Program-made: the position numbers and the translations under genes
Part shown: positions 9,083 through 17,455 of the stretch, in pieces
How the letters are laid out: the number at the start of each line of letters is the position of its first letter
How positions within the stretch are numbered: position 1 is the first letter of the stretch
NCBI RefSeq assembly: GCF_000380065.1
Contig: NZ_KB904420.1
Coordinates: 1-50,443, forward strand
From: Streptococcus massiliensis DSM 18628
GTDB taxonomy: Bacteria; Bacillota; Bacilli; Lactobacillales; Streptococcaceae
Length of the DNA: 50,443 bases
Direction: 5' to 3'
The notes under the pieces: model-generated
What the model saw: only the letters and a program-made list of their open reading frames with translations
Told to the model about the DNA's origin: nothing
Database searches by the model: none

Positions 9083-10432
9083 ATGAAAGAATTTGATATT
9101 ATCGCTATTGGTGGCGGAAGCGGCGGAATTGCCACCATGAATCGTGCGGGCGAGCGTGGAGCTAAACCTGCCGTGATTGAAGAAAAGAAACTCGGCGGAA
9201 CCTGTGTCAATGTAGGATGTGTCCCTAAAAAAATCATGTGGTACGGCGCCCAAGTCGCTGAAGCAATTCATAAGTTTGGGCCAGACTATGGTTTTAGTTC
9301 TGAAAAATCAAATTTTGATTTTTCAACCCTTCGCAAAAATCGTGAGTCTTACATCGTTCGAGCTCGTTCTTCCTATAACGGGAGTTTTGAGCGTAACGGT
9401 ATTGAGCAAATCCAAGGACGTGCTCGCTTTATTGACAAGCAAACTGTTGAAGTCAATGGCGAACAGATTCGTGCCAAGCACATCGTCATTGCCACAGGTG
9501 CTAAAGCTGCTATCCCTGATATCCCTGGTAGAGAACTTGGTGAGACTTCTGATGACGTATTCGCTTGGGAGGCACTACCGCAGTCTGTCGCCATTGTCGG
9601 CGCTGGCTATATCGCTGTAGAGCTAGCCGGCGTGCTCAATAGCCTTGGTGTTAAGACCGATCTTTTCGTGCGTCGCGATCGACCTTTGCGTAACTTCGAT
9701 AGCTATATTATTGATGGTTTGCTAGAAGAAATCGAAAAGTCTAACCTCACTCTTCACACACATAAAATTCCAAGCAAAGTTGAAAAACAGGCTAACGGAC
9801 TTTTAGAAATCCATTTTGAAGATGGAACCTCCCACCAAGCTGAACACGTGATTTGGGCGATTGGACGCAAACCAAACATTGACGGACTTAACCTCAAAGC
9901 CGCTGGTGTTGAACTAACGGACAAGGGATTTATCAAAGTTGACGAATTTCAAAACACCACCAGTTCTGGTATTTATGCCATTGGTGATGTGACTGGCCAA
10001 AAAGAGTTGACACCAGTCGCTATCAAGGCAGGCCGACTCTTAGCCGAACGACTGTTCAATGGCCAAAGTGAAGCCAAGATGGATTATGAGAATATCCCTA
10101 CCGTCGTCTTTAGCCACCCAGCTATCGGAACAGTTGGTCTGATCGAAGAACAGGCACGCACCAAATACGGCGATGAACAAATCAAGGTCTACACTTCCAG
10201 TTTTGCTTCCATGTATTCTGCGGTAACCAGCCAGCGCGAGCTAACTAAGATGAAACTCGTTGTCGCTGGAACTGACGAAAAAGTCGTCGGTCTTCACGCC
10301 ATTGGCTATGGTGTAGACGAGATGATCCAAGGTTTTGCTGTTGCCATCAAGATGGGAGCCACTAAGGCTGATTTTGACGCTACTGTTGCTATCCACCCGA
10401 CTGGGTCTGAAGAGTTCGTCACCATGCGTTAA
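9083..10432 (+). CDS. gor: Glutathione-disulfide reductase
   Basis: 449 residues, full length. The FAD-binding GGGSGG motif starts at residue 10, and the redox-active disulfide is C41 and C46 in [14 protein letters not shown] second Rossmann motif ([11 protein letters not shown]) is followed by a basic VRRDR stretch that fits NADPH rather than NADH use. The C-terminal HPTGSEEF supplies the active-site His-Glu. It reduces glutathione disulfide in the cytoplasm, supporting oxidative-stress defence. It is a single gene with its own terminator. Confidence 0.95.
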   Translation: MKEFDIIAIGGGSGGIATMNRAGERGAKPAVIEEKKLGGTCVNVGCVPKKIMWYGAQVAEAIHKFGPDYGFSSEKSNFDFSTLRKNRESYIVRARSSYNGSFERNGIEQIQGRARFIDKQTVEVNGEQIRAKHIVIATGAKAAIPDIPGRELGETSDDVFAWEALPQSVAIVGAGYIAVELAGVLNSLGVKTDLFVRRDRPLRNFDSYIIDGLLEEIEKSNLTLHTHKIPSKVEKQANGLLEIHFEDGTSHQAEHVIWAIGRKPNIDGLNLKAAGVELTDKGFIKVDEFQNTTSSGIYAIGDVTGQKELTPVAIKAGRLLAERLFNGQSEAKMDYENIPTVVFSHPAIGTVGLIEEQARTKYGDEQIKVYTSSFASMYSAVTSQRELTKMKLVVAGTDEKVVGLHAIGYGVDEMIQGFAVAIKMGATKADFDATVAIHPTGSEEFVTMR

Positions 10433-10450
10433 CAAGTTTATTATAAGGAA

Positions 10451-10484
10451 AAAGAGAAAGTCCTTCCATAACTTTCTCTTTCAT
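10451..10484 (+). terminator. gor terminator
   Basis: Arms AAAGAGAAAGT (10451-10461) and ACTTTCTCTTT (10471-10481). A second small hairpin, AATCTTAC/GTAAGATT, follows at 10496-10517. Confidence 0.7.
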
Positions 10485-10659
10485 TTTGTACCTTAAATCT
10501 TACATTTTTGTAAGATTAATTATTCGCCCCAGACATCTGCAACAATTTCACGAAAGTCTGTCTTTGATTATAACAGGAATACAGGATCAACTCAAGATTT
10601 ATAGCTAATCCTATTTCTTTTAGAGAAGTATAAGTTTAAGCTATAACCACATTTTCACT

Positions 10660-10687
10660 TTGCAAGTTTTTATTTTTTTGATATGAT
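10660..10687 (+). promoter_or_regulatory. Promoter of the 39-codon membrane peptide
   Basis: -35 TTGCAA at 10660-10665, a 16-bp spacer and -10 TATGAT at 10682-10687, about 35 nt before the ATG at 10722. Confidence 0.65.
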
Positions 10688-10721
10688 AAATGCACATCTA
10701 TTTCTTGAATAGGAGTTCATT

Positions 10722-10841
10722 ATGAAAAAAGCAAAGATCTTTTTTACAACTATCTTTCTCTTAATTTTCAATATCTTTGGACTTTTAGCCTTTGCCTATC
10801 TTTTCCTGCGCAGAAAAACAAGCAAACGAAAGAAAAAATAG
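10722..10841 (+). CDS. Small single-pass membrane peptide, 39 residues
   Basis: ATG at 10722 with AGGAG at 10711-10715 and a near-consensus promoter upstream. The product begins MKKAKIFF, has one strongly hydrophobic helix (about residues 6-28) and ends in a dense basic tail (RRKTSKRKKK). The topology should be N-out or signal-anchor with the basic end in the cytoplasm. Function unknown. Its own promoter and ribosome site argue that it is a real gene despite its size. Confidence 0.65.
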   Translation: MKKAKIFFTTIFLLIFNIFGLLAFAYLFLRRKTSKRKKK

Positions 10842-10858
10842 AGCAGCTTACTGCCCTA

Positions 10859-11074
10859 TTATTGATTTTGAAAAGCCTTGATCATCACTTCAAATTCTTC
10901 ATTGGTTAGAGTAATTCCCTTGCCCATTTTAGTGTGATCAGGACTCCAAGCCCGAATGTCATATTTGGCTGGTGCACCATTAAAACTAACGCGATTGAGT
11001 TCCTTTGTCCAACCTTTATCGTTTTCAGAAAGCACTAAAAGGTGTTCTTCAATTTCAAAAGTAAATTCTGCCAT
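10859..11074 (-). CDS. YdbC/PC4-family DNA-binding protein
   Basis: 71 residues from the ATG at 11074, which has a strong AGGAGA ribosome site. The longer reading frame upstream crosses a divergent promoter and is not believed. The sequence (MAEFTFEIEEHLLVLSE..., then GWTKELNRVSFNG and KYDIRAWSPDHTKMGKGITL) fits the bacterial PC4/YdbC family, dimeric single-strand nucleic-acid-binding proteins related to the eukaryotic coactivator PC4. It is divergent from the 11172 gene and shares with it a palindrome-centred promoter region. Confidence 0.88.
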   Translation of the reverse strand: MAEFTFEIEEHLLVLSENDKGWTKELNRVSFNGAPAKYDIRAWSPDHTKMGKGITLTNEEFEVMIKAFQNQ

Positions 11075-11098
11075 ATTTCTTTTCTCCTTTCTACCTAT

Positions 11099-11122
11099 AA
11101 ATTCGTAAAATTTTACGAATTT
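11099..11122. promoter_or_regulatory. Perfect 24-bp palindrome between divergent genes
   Basis: The half-site is AAATTCGTAAAA followed by its exact reverse complement. It lies 24 bp upstream of the YdbC-like start and about 50 bp upstream of the 11172 start. A TATAAT-like box for the plus-strand gene follows at about 11136-11144. It has the form of an operator for a dimeric regulator. Confidence 0.55.
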
Positions 11123-11171
11123 TAAAGAAATAGGGTATAATATATTGTAACAAGTTGTGGAGATTTTAGCC

Positions 11172-11486
11172 ATGAAAAAGTTTTTAAAAATGCTGGTTGA
11201 GCGAACCAGCGAATTTGTAACAAATCGTAAGCAAGGAGGAGAGCCTGTTAAATTCTCTCCCATTGTATCGATGATCCAACTCGCTTTGCAAAAAAAGTCA
11301 GGTGTCCATGTTATTTTTCAAGATAAAAGTTTTACTGGTGATATTGTTAAATACGATCAAGAACGAGAACAACTCATTGTGAAAAACTTTCAAAAAAATA
11401 TGACTGTCATCATCCGAGTTCCGGATATTAAGCGAATTCGCCTAGTCCCAAATACTATTCGTGAAGCACAAACTAAAAAAAGTTAG
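11172..11486 (+). CDS. Small uncharacterised protein, possibly Sm/YolD-like fold
   Basis: 104 residues from ATG 11172, preceded by GGAG at 11159-11162; a GTG at 11157 would overlap the ribosome site and is unlikely. An N-terminal basic part is followed by SPIVSMIQLALQKKSGVHV and a run of alternating beta-like segments ending in VPDIKRIRLVP. This resembles the short beta-barrel pattern of YolD-like or Sm-like proteins, but the assignment is only by eye. Function unknown. Confidence 0.7.
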   Translation: MKKFLKMLVERTSEFVTNRKQGGEPVKFSPIVSMIQLALQKKSGVHVIFQDKSFTGDIVKYDQEREQLIVKNFQKNMTVIIRVPDIKRIRLVPNTIREAQTKKS

Positions 11487-11506
11487 GAAAATATTCCTAG
11501 CTTTTT
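11475..11506 (+). terminator. Bidirectional terminator
   Basis: Stem AAAAAAGTTAGGAA against TTCCTAGCTTTTTT with a 4-nt loop, overlapping the end of the 11172 gene and directly before the convergent CHY gene. Confidence 0.8.
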
Positions 11507-11820
11507 TAATCTCTGAAATAAATATCCTTATGTAACTGACAACGAGGATTAAAGGCACGACCACAGAATGGACAGTGTGTTGCTGATTCGTATTGAGCAA
11601 GTGTCAATTCTGATTGGCAAACACCACAAAGGACAACCTTGTCACTTGTCAGACTTTTTGGGTAAGCTGTAAAGGAATGTTCGTTTAGAAAATCATGACA
11701 TTGGTAGCAGGCATAATATTTTTGACAAGTAAAACATTTAAGCGCTACTATATCCAAGTCTGTATGATAGTGTTGACAGCGCGTTTCTTTATCTAAATTC
11801 ACTCCATAAACTTTGATCAT
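11506..11820 (-). CDS. CHY-type zinc-finger protein
   Basis: 104 residues with the spaced Cys/His ligands of the CHY zinc finger: CQHYH, CFTCQKYYACYQCHD, CGVCQ, HCPFCG and a late CQLH. Bacterial CHY proteins are small and of unknown role; in eukaryotes the domain occurs in ubiquitin ligases. It lies 27 bp downstream of the long U32 gene and is probably in its operon. Confidence 0.88.
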   Translation of the reverse strand: MIKVYGVNLDKETRCQHYHTDLDIVALKCFTCQKYYACYQCHDFLNEHSFTAYPKSLTSDKVVLCGVCQSELTLAQYESATHCPFCGRAFNPRCQLHKDIYFRD

Positions 11821-11847
11821 TTGTCACCTTGACTAATTAATTGATTT

Positions 11848-13134
11848 TTAGGCTCGGACAGTTACGCTGGTACCGTCTTCCTTGTACAAATTAATTAAGC
11901 CCTCTTTACGAGCTCTTACCATATCACCTGATTTGACTGGCCGCTCCATTTTAATTGTTAAGAGCTCCATTGGCTTAGCTGCACGGTCAATTTTATTTCC
12001 TAAAGCATCTGTCAACTCCCTGATGTAGGTATCAAAATGGCGGAAACCGGGACCGTAAAACTCCACTTGGTCGCCCTCGTTAATGACATTGCGCTGGCGA
12101 ATGGTAGCAAGCTGCGCTTCAGGGTCGTAGGCAACCACTTCTGCGACAAATTTGTATTCTGGAATTTTGCGACGAGCACCAAAGAGTTGTTCGTTTTCTG
12201 TTGGCGTGCCATAGTAAAAGCCAGTCGCTAGCTCTCTCTGCGCCACCTTCCACAGCTCGTCCACCAAGTCCTGCTTAATGGCTTCAAACTTGGCTGGGCT
12301 TTCCAGATAAGCATCGACCGCCGCCTTGTAGCAATTCGACACGGTAGACACATAATGAATGGACTTCATCCGCCCTTCGATTTTCAGGCTATCGACCCCA
12401 TTTTCAATCATATCAGGAATATGGTCAATCATCGACATATCAACTGCCGACATGGAAAATTCTTCAGGAATTTCACCCTTGAGACTGCGCCGCTCTTGCC
12501 CAAAAGGCATATCAAACAAATCGTATTTCCAGCGACAAGACTGGGAACAACCACCACGATTGGCGTCCCGTAAACTCATGTGATTGGACAAAGTACAGCG
12601 TCCTGAGTAGGAAATACACATGGCACCGTGAACGAAAGCTTCAATCTCCACATCAGTTCGTTTGCGGATTTCCGCCAACTCTGCCATGGATACTTCGCGA
12701 GCAAGCACAACTCGCGTCAAGCCCAAATCCTTCCAAAATTCCAAGGTTTCATAATTGGTCGCGCTGGCTTGGGTAGAAAGATGAATATCCAGTCCCGGCG
12801 CCTCAGTCGCACAGGTGGTAATCAAAGCTGGATCCGAAACAATAACCGCGTCCAAGCCCATATCACGCAATTCACGAAACCAAGCACCCGATCCTGCTTC
12901 ATTTCCCTCGTGGGTAACCATATTAGCCGCCACATAGACCTTAGCCCCACGGTCATGGGCATAGTTGATACCCTCTCGCATGTCTTCCATGCTGAAATTT
13001 CCTGCACGGCTGCGCAAACCATACTGCTGACCACCAACAAAGACAGCATCAGCCCCGTAGTCAATAGCAACTTTCAATTTCTCCAAAGTTCCAGCAGGTG
13101 CCAAAACCTCAGGACGTTTTAATTTTTTTGTCAT
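11848..13134 (-). CDS. U32-family tRNA hydroxylation protein (TrhP2/YrrO-like)
   Basis: About 428 residues from ATG 13134, which has an AAAGAG ribosome site; an ATG at 13152 would add six residues but sits only 4 nt after a TATACT box. The N-terminal LAPAGTLEKLKVAIDYGADAV and the Cys cluster AMCISYSGRCTLS followed by RGGCSQSCRWKY are typical of peptidase U32 proteins, which bind an iron-sulfur cluster. The B. subtilis counterparts TrhP1/TrhP2 act in prephenate-dependent 5-hydroxyuridine formation at tRNA position 34. By this family knowledge it is more likely an RNA modification enzyme than a protease. Confidence 0.9.
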   Translation of the reverse strand: MTKKLKRPEVLAPAGTLEKLKVAIDYGADAVFVGGQQYGLRSRAGNFSMEDMREGINYAHDRGAKVYVAANMVTHEGNEAGSGAWFRELRDMGLDAVIVSDPALITTCATEAPGLDIHLSTQASATNYETLEFWKDLGLTRVVLAREVSMAELAEIRKRTDVEIEAFVHGAMCISYSGRCTLSNHMSLRDANRGGCSQSCRWKYDLFDMPFGQERRSLKGEIPEEFSMSAVDMSMIDHIPDMIENGVDSLKIEGRMKSIHYVSTVSNCYKAAVDAYLESPAKFEAIKQDLVDELWKVAQRELATGFYYGTPTENEQLFGARRKIPEYKFVAEVVAYDPEAQLATIRQRNVINEGDQVEFYGPGFRHFDTYIRELTDALGNKIDRAAKPMELLTIKMERPVKSGDMVRARKEGLINLYKEDGTSVTVRA

Positions 13135-13252
13135 ATTTTCACTCTTTCTCATTTACAGTATAAAAATATCAATTAAAGCAGTTCCCATTTTAACGGAAAA
13201 AGCTTTTAAAATCAAGATTTTAATCTCGTGAAAAACTGATCTACTCAATAAA

Positions 13253-13278
13253 AAAGATTGAGAAATGACTCAATCTTT
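13253..13278 (-). terminator. Terminator of the short U32 gene
   Basis: Arms AAAGATTGAG (13253-13262) and CTCAATCTTT (13269-13278), with a T-run on the minus strand. It lies between the two U32 genes and suggests they are separate transcription units. Confidence 0.75.
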
Positions 13279-13350
13279 AATTTTTACCAACACAATCTTG
13301 ACACAGGTGTAAACTGACTACTAGTAACAGAGTACTTGATAAATTTTTTC

Positions 13351-14280
13351 TTACTTGACCAAATCTGGATCAAAGTCGTAAAAACCTGTATCCAAAAATC
13401 TATTTTTCGGATGATATTTGCGTAATTCTTCGTCAAGAAGATAAGCTTGGTCAGCTGTCCAAGTTCCTGTTTCAATCGCTTCACGTGCTTGAATAAACAA
13501 CTTGACAATTGTCACAAAATTTTCACCCGGACAATAAATACCATCTAATTTCCAATGGGTAAAATGATATTTAACAAGTTCATCCAGCTTACTCATCAAA
13601 TCCAAGTCATTATTTGCAAAGATATGAGTCCCGTGATTATCTTCAAAAATAGAATAATGACTCTGTGGGTCGCTTGGTTCTGCCAAGAAAAGGTCGCGTT
13701 CACGTGTTTTTTCATCATCAATCTTTGTAAAATTATAGTAGTTCTGCAACAGCGGACGCTTGGAATGATGAATAACACTGGCTCCATAAACTAAAACTTC
13801 TGCCGGAATTTCAAGATTTTCTGACATTTTAAATAACTCAGCTGCTGGAATTTCTCGCGCTAAAACAGCCTCTGCTGCTCCTGCCTTCTGGTGCCAAAAA
13901 TTAATCTGACGACTACTTGTCACCATCGTTGAAGCATCATAGATTGTTTTAAAAGAATAGCCTTCACGTTTAACTACGTAAAAAACACCAGCATCACCGA
14001 TCGTAATATAATCTGTTCCAATTTCTTCTAAGAAATCCAAGTAGGGTTTTAAATTATCCATCATATCTTGGTGCATGAGCGCATTGACTGCAACTGTCAA
14101 ACTTCCACCAGCTTCATGTACCATATCTGCAATAGTTTTTAACTCTTCCCACTCAAATGTATGAGGTAAACGAAGACCATATTTTTTGTCTCCAACGTAA
14201 ATTCGATTGACACCAACAGCAAGTAAGTCTGACACTTGTCTGATACTTTCTGCGGTGGCTGTAATAATTATTTTTTCCAT
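13351..14280 (-). CDS. Short U32-family protein (TrhP1/YrrN-like)
   Basis: About 309 residues from the ATG at 14280 (MEKIIITATAESI). The longer frame to 14304 crosses the -10 box. It aligns by eye with the N-terminal part of the neighbouring 428-residue U32 protein (VNRIYVGDKKYGLRLPH against AVFVGGQQYGLRSR), but the Cys cluster of the long form is not present. This matches the short-plus-long pair of B. subtilis TrhP1 and TrhP2. The start codon follows the -10 box by 7 nt, so the message is probably leaderless. Confidence 0.88.
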   Translation of the reverse strand: MEKIIITATAESIRQVSDLLAVGVNRIYVGDKKYGLRLPHTFEWEELKTIADMVHEAGGSLTVAVNALMHQDMMDNLKPYLDFLEEIGTDYITIGDAGVFYVVKREGYSFKTIYDASTMVTSSRQINFWHQKAGAAEAVLAREIPAAELFKMSENLEIPAEVLVYGASVIHHSKRPLLQNYYNFTKIDDEKTRERDLFLAEPSDPQSHYSIFEDNHGTHIFANNDLDLMSKLDELVKYHFTHWKLDGIYCPGENFVTIVKLFIQAREAIETGTWTADQAYLLDEELRKYHPKNRFLDTGFYDFDPDLVK

Positions 14281-14287
14281 AATTTTT

Positions 14288-14296
14288 ATTATAACA
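14288..14296 (-). promoter_or_regulatory. Extended -10 of the short U32 gene, leaderless arrangement
   Basis: Minus strand TGT-TATAAT with only 7 nt (14281-14287) between the hexamer and the ATG at 14280. Confidence 0.6.
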
Positions 14297-14347
14297 AACT
14301 TCAAAAAAATGTAAATATTTTTTAATAAAAAGAAAAGAATCTGTTAT

Positions 14348-14391
14348 TGTAACCTTTTTGTAATATTTGGAGCCTCAAAAAATGATATGAT
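14348..14391 (+). promoter_or_regulatory. VicR/WalR box and promoter of the DUF3270 gene
   Basis: TGTAAC-N5-TGTAAT at 14348-14364 matches the WalR/VicR consensus TGTWAH-N5-TGTWAH in every position. A -10 TATGAT follows at 14386-14391, without a clear -35, so activation by VicR bound just upstream is plausible. Confidence 0.6.
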
Positions 14392-14438
14392 AGTATCATA
14401 CAGAACGATAGAGACATTGACACTAGTAGGAGAGAAAA

Positions 14439-14756
14439 ATGGCAGTAAGAAAGTACCAATCTTTTGATCAAGAAGATTATCTATATCAAGAACAAACACA
14501 AGAAAATTTAGAAAATCAGGCCCCACTTTATCAAGATTATTTACCTGAAGCAGAAACTGCTCCTAGGCTTAGCGAGTTGCTCTTCTTTTTAAATATTGCA
14601 GTATTTTGTATTTTAACAATTGTTTTTAGCTTCGTCTTTCTTTCGCTAAAAATGCAGACTTTCTTTTCGGTCGGGCTAGCAGTGATCGCCAGTTTGGCAA
14701 CTATTCAGGCCTATCGTTTGATTATGACAAAAGAAAAAAATACGGACGACAAATAG
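14439..14756 (+). CDS. DUF3270-family membrane protein
   Basis: 105 residues. The N-terminal half is acidic and rich in Gln, Glu and Tyr (YQSFDQEDYLYQEQ), followed by two transmembrane helices (about 49-70 and 74-92) and a short charged tail. This fits DUF3270, a small family of streptococcal membrane proteins without assigned function. A near-perfect VicR box in its promoter suggests a role in envelope maintenance. The stop codon lies in the loop of its own terminator. Confidence 0.85.
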   Translation: MAVRKYQSFDQEDYLYQEQTQENLENQAPLYQDYLPEAETAPRLSELLFFLNIAVFCILTIVFSFVFLSLKMQTFFSVGLAVIASLATIQAYRLIMTKEKNTDDK

Positions 14757-14772
14757 GTCGTTCGTATTTTTT
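14735..14772 (+). terminator. Terminator overlapping the DUF3270 stop codon
   Basis: Arms 14735-14750 and 14757-14772 (AAAAAATACGGACGAC with one mismatch). The loop AAATAG contains the TAG stop codon. Confidence 0.8.
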
Positions 14773-14778
14773 ATATTC

Positions 14779-15561
14779 TCACCAAGCATAATGGGGCTCT
14801 TCGCAGGCTACCATCGCTGCTAAAAGTTCTTCAGGAGATACTTTCTTGAGTCCAGCGTAAACTGGATCTTGTACTTTTGGGGATGGATCTATGTAGTATA
14901 ATGCGGTAATATCTTGTCCATCAGAACTGAGTTGATAACCTGTTCCAACGACATTATGTTCCCCCTTTGTCACTCCCGGATAAAGAACAGCATTGTTGAC
15001 AGTATAGTAAAGTGGGTAGCCATCATCAATATCACGCTTGAGACGGTACTTAAAAAGACGCATGTCTTCTGAGTTTGGATCACTTGAAGTCACAGTCGCT
15101 AAACGATAACCTGCCTGACTTCCTGTTGGATTCTCGTAACCAAAGAGTTGCTGATTAAGTACACGGATTGCATTTACATTATGAGTTCCGAAATTCTCAT
15201 CCGTTTCCATAAGGGTGGCTAAAGTATCCTGATCAACTGTCAAACCTCTGCTTGCCAAAATCATACTAACCGCTGTGGGAGCACAAGTGTTCCAACGTCT
15301 TTGCACTTGCATAGGAACTTCCAAGCGATGGACTAAGCTTGGGGCTGGACTAGCAGTTTCTGACGAAGGTCTGCTCTCGGTGGATGAACTCGCTTGTGAC
15401 TGCGAGCTACTTTGATTTCCCGTTTTAGAAGAACTAGACTGTGAAGTTGTACTAGATGAAGAAGTTTGACTTGATTGACTAGGCTTTGATGTCTTATGAC
15501 CACAAGCAAATAAAAATAGAATGATTAAAATCCCAGCCAATAAACTTATTTTCTTGACCAT
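14779..15561 (-). CDS. Lipoprotein with C39-like cysteine peptidase domain
   Basis: 260 residues from ATG 15561, chosen because GGAGGAG lies 9 nt upstream. Signal peptide with lipobox LFAC (lipidated Cys20), then a long Ser/Gln-rich linker (about 24-73), then a papain-like domain with the catalytic-type Cys93 in RRWNTCAPTAVSMIL and a later GEHNVVGTGY stretch that supplies the His. This is the C39_2-type layout of secreted streptococcal lipoproteins. It is probably an exported, membrane-anchored peptidase or transglutaminase-like protein. The substrate is unknown. Confidence 0.85.
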   Translation of the reverse strand: MVKKISLLAGILIILFLFACGHKTSKPSQSSQTSSSSTTSQSSSSKTGNQSSSQSQASSSTESRPSSETASPAPSLVHRLEVPMQVQRRWNTCAPTAVSMILASRGLTVDQDTLATLMETDENFGTHNVNAIRVLNQQLFGYENPTGSQAGYRLATVTSSDPNSEDMRLFKYRLKRDIDDGYPLYYTVNNAVLYPGVTKGEHNVVGTGYQLSSDGQDITALYYIDPSPKVQDPVYAGLKKVSPEELLAAMVACEEPHYAW

Positions 15562-15731
15562 TATCATTCTCCTCCATTTCTTATATTCTGTAAAATTAAA
15601 GGACAATTCTCTCCGACCTAATAATAACCTTTTTCTCTATTTTTTACAACTTAAAATAAGGGAGCGGGACAGCTCCGACAGTCCTTCTGACTATTGAAGT
15701 TTATGGAGAAAGCAAGCACAGTTTGTCACAT

Positions 15732-15760
15732 AAAAAGGAACCGACAATGGTTCGATTCCT
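15732..15760 (-). terminator. Terminator of the hprK-lgt operon
   Basis: On the minus strand AGGAATCGA, a 7-nt loop and TCGGTTCCT, followed by TTTT. Just beyond it (15660-15700) is a GC-richer stretch with GGAGC/GCTCC arms that resembles the end of a dispersed repeat. Confidence 0.7.
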
Positions 15761-15763
15761 CTT

Positions 15764-16231
15764 TTATTCATTTTCTGTTTCTGCTGCTTCTTTTTCCTCA
15801 TCCAAGTCTACAATGATTTCCTCACTAGGCTCGTCTGTGCTAAACTCATTGACCTTCTCTTTAACTTGGTTAAAGAGGTCTGCTGTTGTCAGGTTCTCTT
15901 TGTTAATTTTTTCTTTGATTTCTGAAAATTTATCTTGTGAAAAATTGACCGCTTCCTGAGCTCTATCTTTCACTGCATCTACTACAGATTCTGCTGTAAG
16001 TTCACCTGACTGAACTTTTTCTTTTACACTTGTAAAAGTATCTGTTGCTTGCTTAGAAAAATCACTGGCAGATTGGACAACATTATCTCGAAAATCTTCG
16101 GGATTCTCTTTGATATCATTAAAGAAATTGACTGCTTTTTTTGTCAATTCTTTCCCCTTGGGAGTGGTTAGAAAAATGGCTGCGGCCGCTCCTGAAAGCC
16201 CGCCGAGTAAAATGGATGAAAATTTTCCCAT
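15764..16231 (-). CDS. YtxH-domain protein
   Basis: 155 residues. A glycine/alanine-rich hydrophobic N terminus (SSILLGGLSGAAAAIFLTTP) is followed by GKELTKK and a long amphipathic, acidic helical tail with repeated 'VK..V' segments. This is the YtxH (general-stress) pattern: one membrane segment and a coiled-coil cytoplasmic or surface tail. It is last in the hprK-lgt-DUF948-YtxH group. Confidence 0.88.
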   Translation of the reverse strand: MGKFSSILLGGLSGAAAAIFLTTPKGKELTKKAVNFFNDIKENPEDFRDNVVQSASDFSKQATDTFTSVKEKVQSGELTAESVVDAVKDRAQEAVNFSQDKFSEIKEKINKENLTTADLFNQVKEKVNEFSTDEPSEEIIVDLDEEKEAAETENE

Positions 16232-16246
16232 GTGAAAACCTACTTT

Positions 16247-16663
16247 CTATTTTTTCGTTTTTTTAGTGACTTTTACTTCTTTGTCCTTTTGATTGTTCTT
16301 AAACAATTTCCCAATGAGACCAAGGACAAGACCCGCTTTTACATTGTTACCCGCTGAAGTTGCTTTTGATCCAAGATGACGTGCTGAAGTATTGAGGTCA
16401 GACACGGTTTCAGACAGGTCAGCAACCGCTTCAAAGAGAGGGTCAATCGTCGCTACCTTACCATTGATATCATCTGCCAAAACATTCACCTTAGCTAGGA
16501 GCTCATTGGTTTGGTAGAGGGTTACGTTGACATCTGTAGTCAGAACCTGAATTGTCTGTTGGGTTTCATCAACTACATTACCCAACTTTTTGACGAGCAA
16601 TACAGTATAAATGATTAAAATGATAAGTGCTAAAGCGACAACTGTGTATGCAATTTCTAACAT
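16247..16663 (-). CDS. DUF948-family membrane protein
   Basis: 138 residues with one N-terminal transmembrane helix (about 5-26) and a helical tail rich in Val, Thr and Asp (DETQQTIQVLTTDVNVTLYQTNELL), ending in a Lys-rich stretch. Typical of DUF948, commonly paired with a YtxH gene in streptococci. Function unknown. The short spacing to lgt and to the YtxH gene indicates one operon. Confidence 0.9.
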   Translation of the reverse strand: MLEIAYTVVALALIILIIYTVLLVKKLGNVVDETQQTIQVLTTDVNVTLYQTNELLAKVNVLADDINGKVATIDPLFEAVADLSETVSDLNTSARHLGSKATSAGNNVKAGLVLGLIGKLFKNNQKDKEVKVTKKTKK

Positions 16664-16672
16664 ATTTTACTC

Positions 16673-17455
16673 CTATTTTTCAAGATAATATGGAACCTTA
16701 GGTTTACGGTGTTGATAAGTAATTAATGCAATTCCTCCAAGAATTAGAAGACCAGACAACCACTGAGAAACACGCAAGCCCACAAACATAAGGCTGTCTG
16801 TCCGCATTCCTTCAATAATCATGCGACCAAAACCATACCAAATTAAGTAAAAGCCTGTCACATCTCCTCGTTTCAGAAAATTTGGTCTTCGACGGAGGAA
16901 CAAAATAAGAACAAAACCAAGCAAATTCCACGAAGATTCATAGAGAAAAGTCGGCTGACGATAACTTCCATCGATATACATTTGTTTGCGGATAAAAGAT
17001 GGTAGATAGTTTAGACTTTTGACTGCTGCGCCATAAGCCTCTTGGTTGATAAAATTCCCCCAGCGACCGATAGATTGGGCAATCATGACACTAGGTGCTG
17101 CAATATCTAGGAAGTCAAGTGGCTCAATAAAACGCTTACGAGCAAAGAGCCACAAGACCAATGCACCTGTTAACAATCCTCCGTAAATAGCAATTCCACC
17201 ATTCCAAATGGCAAAAATCTCAGCTGGGTGTTTTGCGTAGTAAGACCACTGAAAGATAACATAATAAAACCGCGCTCCGAGAATTGCCAGAGGAAAGGCA
17301 ATCAAAATAAAATCTAAAACGTCGTCTGATTTCATTTTCCGTCTAGGTGCTTCTTTCATTGACAGATAAACTGCTAATACCAGACCTGTCACAATACAGA
17401 TCGCATACCAACGAATACTGAATGGCCCTAATTGAATAGCAACTGGATCAATCAT
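16673..17455 (-). CDS. lgt: Prolipoprotein diacylglyceryl transferase
   Basis: 260 residues, seven predicted transmembrane segments. Contains the Lgt signature [13 protein letters not shown] and the [10 protein letters not shown] and RQPTFLYE segments. Lgt transfers diacylglycerol from phosphatidylglycerol to the lipobox cysteine of prolipoproteins such as the C39-like one encoded next door. It overlaps the end of hprK by 8 bp, so translation is probably coupled. Confidence 0.97.
   Translation of the reverse strand: MIDPVAIQLGPFSIRWYAICIVTGLVLAVYLSMKEAPRRKMKSDDVLDFILIAFPLAILGARFYYVIFQWSYYAKHPAEIFAIWNGGIAIYGGLLTGALVLWLFARKRFIEPLDFLDIAAPSVMIAQSIGRWGNFINQEAYGAAVKSLNYLPSFIRKQMYIDGSYRQPTFLYESSWNLLGFVLILFLRRRPNFLKRGDVTGFYLIWYGFGRMIIEGMRTDSLMFVGLRVSQWLSGLLILGGIALITYQHRKPKVPYYLEK

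Noticed and set aside
10522-10560. Possible short coding relic ending DVWGE on the minus strand
   Set aside because: Only about 14 codons, preceded by a stop, without a start or ribosome site; chance cannot be excluded.
11075-11263. N-terminal extension of the YdbC-like gene
   Set aside because: It would cross the divergent promoter, the palindrome and the start of the 11172 gene; the internal ATG with AGGAGA explains the gene.
15660-15720. BOX- or RUP-type repeat after the lipoprotein gene
   Set aside because: A GGAGC/GCTCC hairpin and GGGACA word resemble such repeats, but no second full copy is in the window to confirm it.
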